Shown: positions 20,568 through 21,970 of the stretch, one piece after another
How the letters are laid out: each line of letters starts with the position of its first letter
How positions within the stretch are numbered: position 1 is the stretch's first letter
From: Nonomuraea candida
GTDB lineage: Bacteria; Actinomycetota; Actinomycetes; Streptosporangiales; Streptosporangiaceae
Length of the DNA stretch: 21,970 nucleotides
Assembly (NCBI RefSeq): GCF_000725485.1
Contig: NZ_JOAG01000073.1
Coordinates: 1-21,970 of the forward strand
Direction: 5' to 3'
The notes under the pieces: model-generated
Database searches by the model: none
Told to the model about the DNA's origin: nothing
What the model saw: the letters and a program-made list of their open reading frames with translations, nothing else
Translations under genes and position numbers: made by a program

Positions 20568-21128
20568 ATGGAGATGACGAAGCCGAGATCGATGTCCGCA
20601 CCGGCCCGTCTGACGTTGATCGCGATCGGCGTGCTCGCGCTCGCCGTGGCCCTGTACCTGTTCCAGCCGTGGCGGGTGTTCACGACGGTCACGGTGTCCG
20701 ACCCGCTGATCGTGCCCCAGGCCGCGCCCGCGGCGCCGGCCGCCCCGGCCCCGGCCGCGCCTGCCGCGCCCGCCCCGGCGGAGGAGGCCACGCTGGTGGC
20801 GGCGGGCGAGTTCCGCTCGCTTGAGCACGACACGAGCGGCCGGGCCGAGCTGGTCAGCCTCGGCGACGGCCGTACCGTGGTGCAGTTCGCCGGCCTGGAC
20901 ACCAGCGACGGCCCCGACCTGTACGTCTACCTCTCCGACAAGCCCGCCTCCGCGCAGGAGGCGGCGTTCGGCACCGGATTCATCAGCCTCGGGAAGCTCA
21001 AGGGCAACCGCGGCGACCAGGTGTACGCCGTCCCCGCGGACGCCGACCTCTCCTCGGTCCGCAGCGTCGTCATCTGGTGCAAGCGCTTCTCCGCCGGGTT
21101 CGGCGTGGCTCCGCTGAACGCCACCTGA
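20568..21128 (+). CDS. Membrane-anchored DM13-domain protein
   Basis: 186 residues from ATG 20568, with GGAAG at 20559-20563; GTG 20565 and ATG 20574 are nearby alternatives. One hydrophobic helix at 14-33 anchors it, followed by a Pro/Ala stalk (50-72: QAAPAAPAAPAPAAP). The DM13 domain covers 75-184: GEFRSLEHDTSGRAEL, VVQFAGLDTSDGPDLYVYLSD, FISLGKLKGNRGDQVYAVP and SVVIWCKRFSAGFGVAPL. It has the single conserved Cys171 proposed to make this domain a redox or electron-transfer unit. The domain should face outward. Its place at the end of the FAD operon supports a redox role across the membrane. Confidence 0.9.
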   Translation: MEMTKPRSMSAPARLTLIAIGVLALAVALYLFQPWRVFTTVTVSDPLIVPQAAPAAPAAPAPAAPAAPAPAEEATLVAAGEFRSLEHDTSGRAELVSLGDGRTVVQFAGLDTSDGPDLYVYLSDKPASAQEAAFGTGFISLGKLKGNRGDQVYAVPADADLSSVRSVVIWCKRFSAGFGVAPLNAT

Positions 21129-21142
21129 CGGAAGGAGACCCC

Positions 21143-21287
21143 GGGGTGGTGACAGCGCCGTCGCCACCCCGGTGAGAACGGGGGCGGCGACAGCGTGGTC
21201 GCCGCCCCGGTGAAGAGCCTGGGGCGGTGCCGGCGTGGTCCCGCCGCCCCGGTGAGAACGAGGGCGGCGACAGCGTCGTCGCCGCCT
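21143..21287. repeat. Four consecutive hairpin units with 38-40 bp period
   Basis: Units start at 21143, 21181, 21221 and 21261. In unit 2, GGGGCGGCGAC (21181-21191) pairs with GTCGCCGCCCC (21198-21208) across AGCGTG. Unit 1 is the same with one G-T wobble, unit 3 is weaker (7 Watson-Crick pairs plus wobble), and unit 4 pairs over about 9 bases. The spacers are GGTGAGAACG-like. The array begins 14 bases after the DM13 stop and faces the minus-strand IS remnant, so it can act as a two-way terminator. Confidence 0.85.
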
Positions 21288-21295
21288 CACAAGCC

Positions 21296-21430
21296 CCGGT
21301 CAACGCGAAGGCCGGCCGATCGCGCCACTCGTAGTAGCCCGAGCGGGACACGCCCAGCCAGGCGCACATCCGCGCGATCTTGTGGTGGGCCTTTCTCCGC
21401 GTCGATGAGCTCGTACTTGGCGAGCGTCAT
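21296..21430 (-). pseudogene. IS3-family transposase OrfB, N-terminal fragment
   Basis: Minus-strand ATG at 21428-21430 starts MTLAKYELIDAEK. One extra A near 21392 then shifts the frame, and the homology continues as AHHKIARMCAWLGVSRSGYYEWRDRP, the classic OrfB N-terminal HTH. It then degenerates. The catalytic DDE core is absent, so this copy is inactive. Confidence 0.75.
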
Positions 21431-21507
21431 CGAGTCTCGGACGCGAAGAAGGCAGCCGCTTTTTCAGGAAGATCAACTTCTCGCACAGCCGCCGTCCGCG
21501 CGGCTTG

Positions 21508-21753
21508 TCAGGCGGCCACGCCGGCGTTCTCCCGCTCCAGCTCCCGGATCCTGGCCCGCTCCGGCCCGGCAACCGGCCGCGGCTGCTCGTCCTGAGCGCT
21601 CACGATCCGATGCCGGTTCACCCGGCTGCCCAAGGTGCCGGCGTTGATGTCGAACTCGCGCGCCACCGACGCGACCGTCCGCTCGCCCTCCAGCACCATC
21701 CGGATGGCTTCTTCCTTGAACTCCGGCGAGAACTGCCTACGACGCCTCGTCAC
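21508..21753 (-). pseudogene. IS3-family transposase OrfA (HTH protein), C-terminus altered
   Basis: 81 residues from a minus-strand GTG at 21751-21753, preceded by an AGAGGTAGG-type site. RRRRQFSPEFKEEAIRMVLEG, VASVAREFDINAGTLGSRVNRHR and a short leucine-zipper-like end (RIRELERENAG) are the typical OrfA helix-turn-helix and coiled coil. The expected continuation of the coil to a KKAAAFFA-type end is lost by a stop (VAA*). It reappears downstream in other frames (CEKLIFLKK, then AAAFFASETR), so at least two frameshifts separate it from the full OrfA. Confidence 0.75.
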
Positions 21754-21820
21754 GTACCTACCTCTTCCAGACTTCTATCAGCTCATGTAGCCGACTGTCC
21801 GGAATCCGCTGGGCACCTCA

Positions 21821-21970
21821 TAGACAGTCAATCATCGGACACGATGTACGCGAAGCACGCATCGCACACAGTGAGGTGATCTCAGCAAAATAGTTCGGAC
21901 GTTTGGGATTTCTTGGACGTCGTTGCCGACGTTCCGGGCCTTTCGGGAGGAGTCGCCGAAGGCCGGAAAC
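21821..21970. other. Unassigned right-edge sequence
   Basis: A lower-G+C stretch after the IS end. One plus-strand frame is open from about 21888 to the edge (DVWDFLDVVADVPGLSGGV) and faintly recalls the N-terminus of ISAs1-type transposases, but there is no start codon with a ribosome-binding site and too little sequence to decide. Confidence 0.3.

Larger units (their letters stand above)
21296..21820 (-). mobile_element. Decayed IS3-family insertion sequence, 3' part missing
   Basis: On the minus strand the order is a possible terminal sequence starting TGAGGTGCCCAGCGG at 21820, then an OrfA-like gene, then a frameshifted OrfB start. The element stops near 21296, at the hairpin array, so most of OrfB including the DDE domain is gone. 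No second terminal repeat or target duplication could be identified. Confidence 0.7.

Noticed and set aside
21888..21970. N-terminus of an ISAs1-type transposase at the right edge
   Set aside because: The resemblance rests on about 15 residues with no proper start codon and is cut by the window edge.

Overview
The window is very G+C-rich, with strong third-position G/C bias, GTG/TTG starts, many 4-base stop/start overlaps, SARP and ECF regulators and FlK/PGM1-type enzymes. This points to a filamentous actinomycete chromosome; a Streptomyces- or Streptosporangiales-like host is a guess.

Positions 1-2440 look like a worn cluster border. They hold the 3' end of an SDR oxidoreductase, a repeat-rich spacer, a possible 34-codon ORF coupled to a fused protein (truncated F420/nitroreductase-type N-terminus plus a DUF6196-like domain), a headless serine-hydrolase remnant, a glycolipid-binding-type protein and a 34-bp tandem repeat.

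Positions 2443-12477 form one probable operon with gaps of 32 bases or less. The order is a membrane-anchored beta-propeller protein, a FabH-type ketosynthase III, a class III aminotransferase, an acyl-CoA dehydrogenase-like flavoprotein, a PGM1-like ATP-grasp ligase, an EctB/Dat-type diaminobutyrate aminotransferase, a group II PLP decarboxylase (probably Ddc-like) and a FlK-type hotdog thioesterase. Dat plus Ddc would make 2,4-diaminobutyrate and then 1,3-diaminopropane. FabH, aminotransferase, dehydrogenase and thioesterase could build or release a short amino-acyl unit, and the ATP-grasp enzyme could form the amide bond. I recognise each family but not this combination. No PKS module, NRPS module, carrier protein or obvious precursor peptide is visible. 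A strong hairpin (12493-12528) closes the operon.

Positions 12901-16320 are regulation and export: a zinc anti-sigma factor placed before its ECF sigma factor, which carries a rare TTA leucine codon; an MFS transporter; and a short SARP/BTAD regulator with four perfect-length 30-bp repeats. A second strong hairpin (16375-16405) follows.

Positions 16531-21128 are a second tight operon: an FAD/NAD(P)-type oxidoreductase, a small four-helix membrane protein, a zinc-ribbon/FHA protein, a CPA2-type cation:proton antiporter and a membrane-anchored DM13 protein. It looks like a membrane-associated redox or ion module under phosphothreonine-type control; its link to the first operon is inferred only from proximity.

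The right end holds four consecutive 38-40 bp hairpin units and then a decayed IS3-family element on the minus strand. In-frame tandem repeats recur at gene ends throughout the window.
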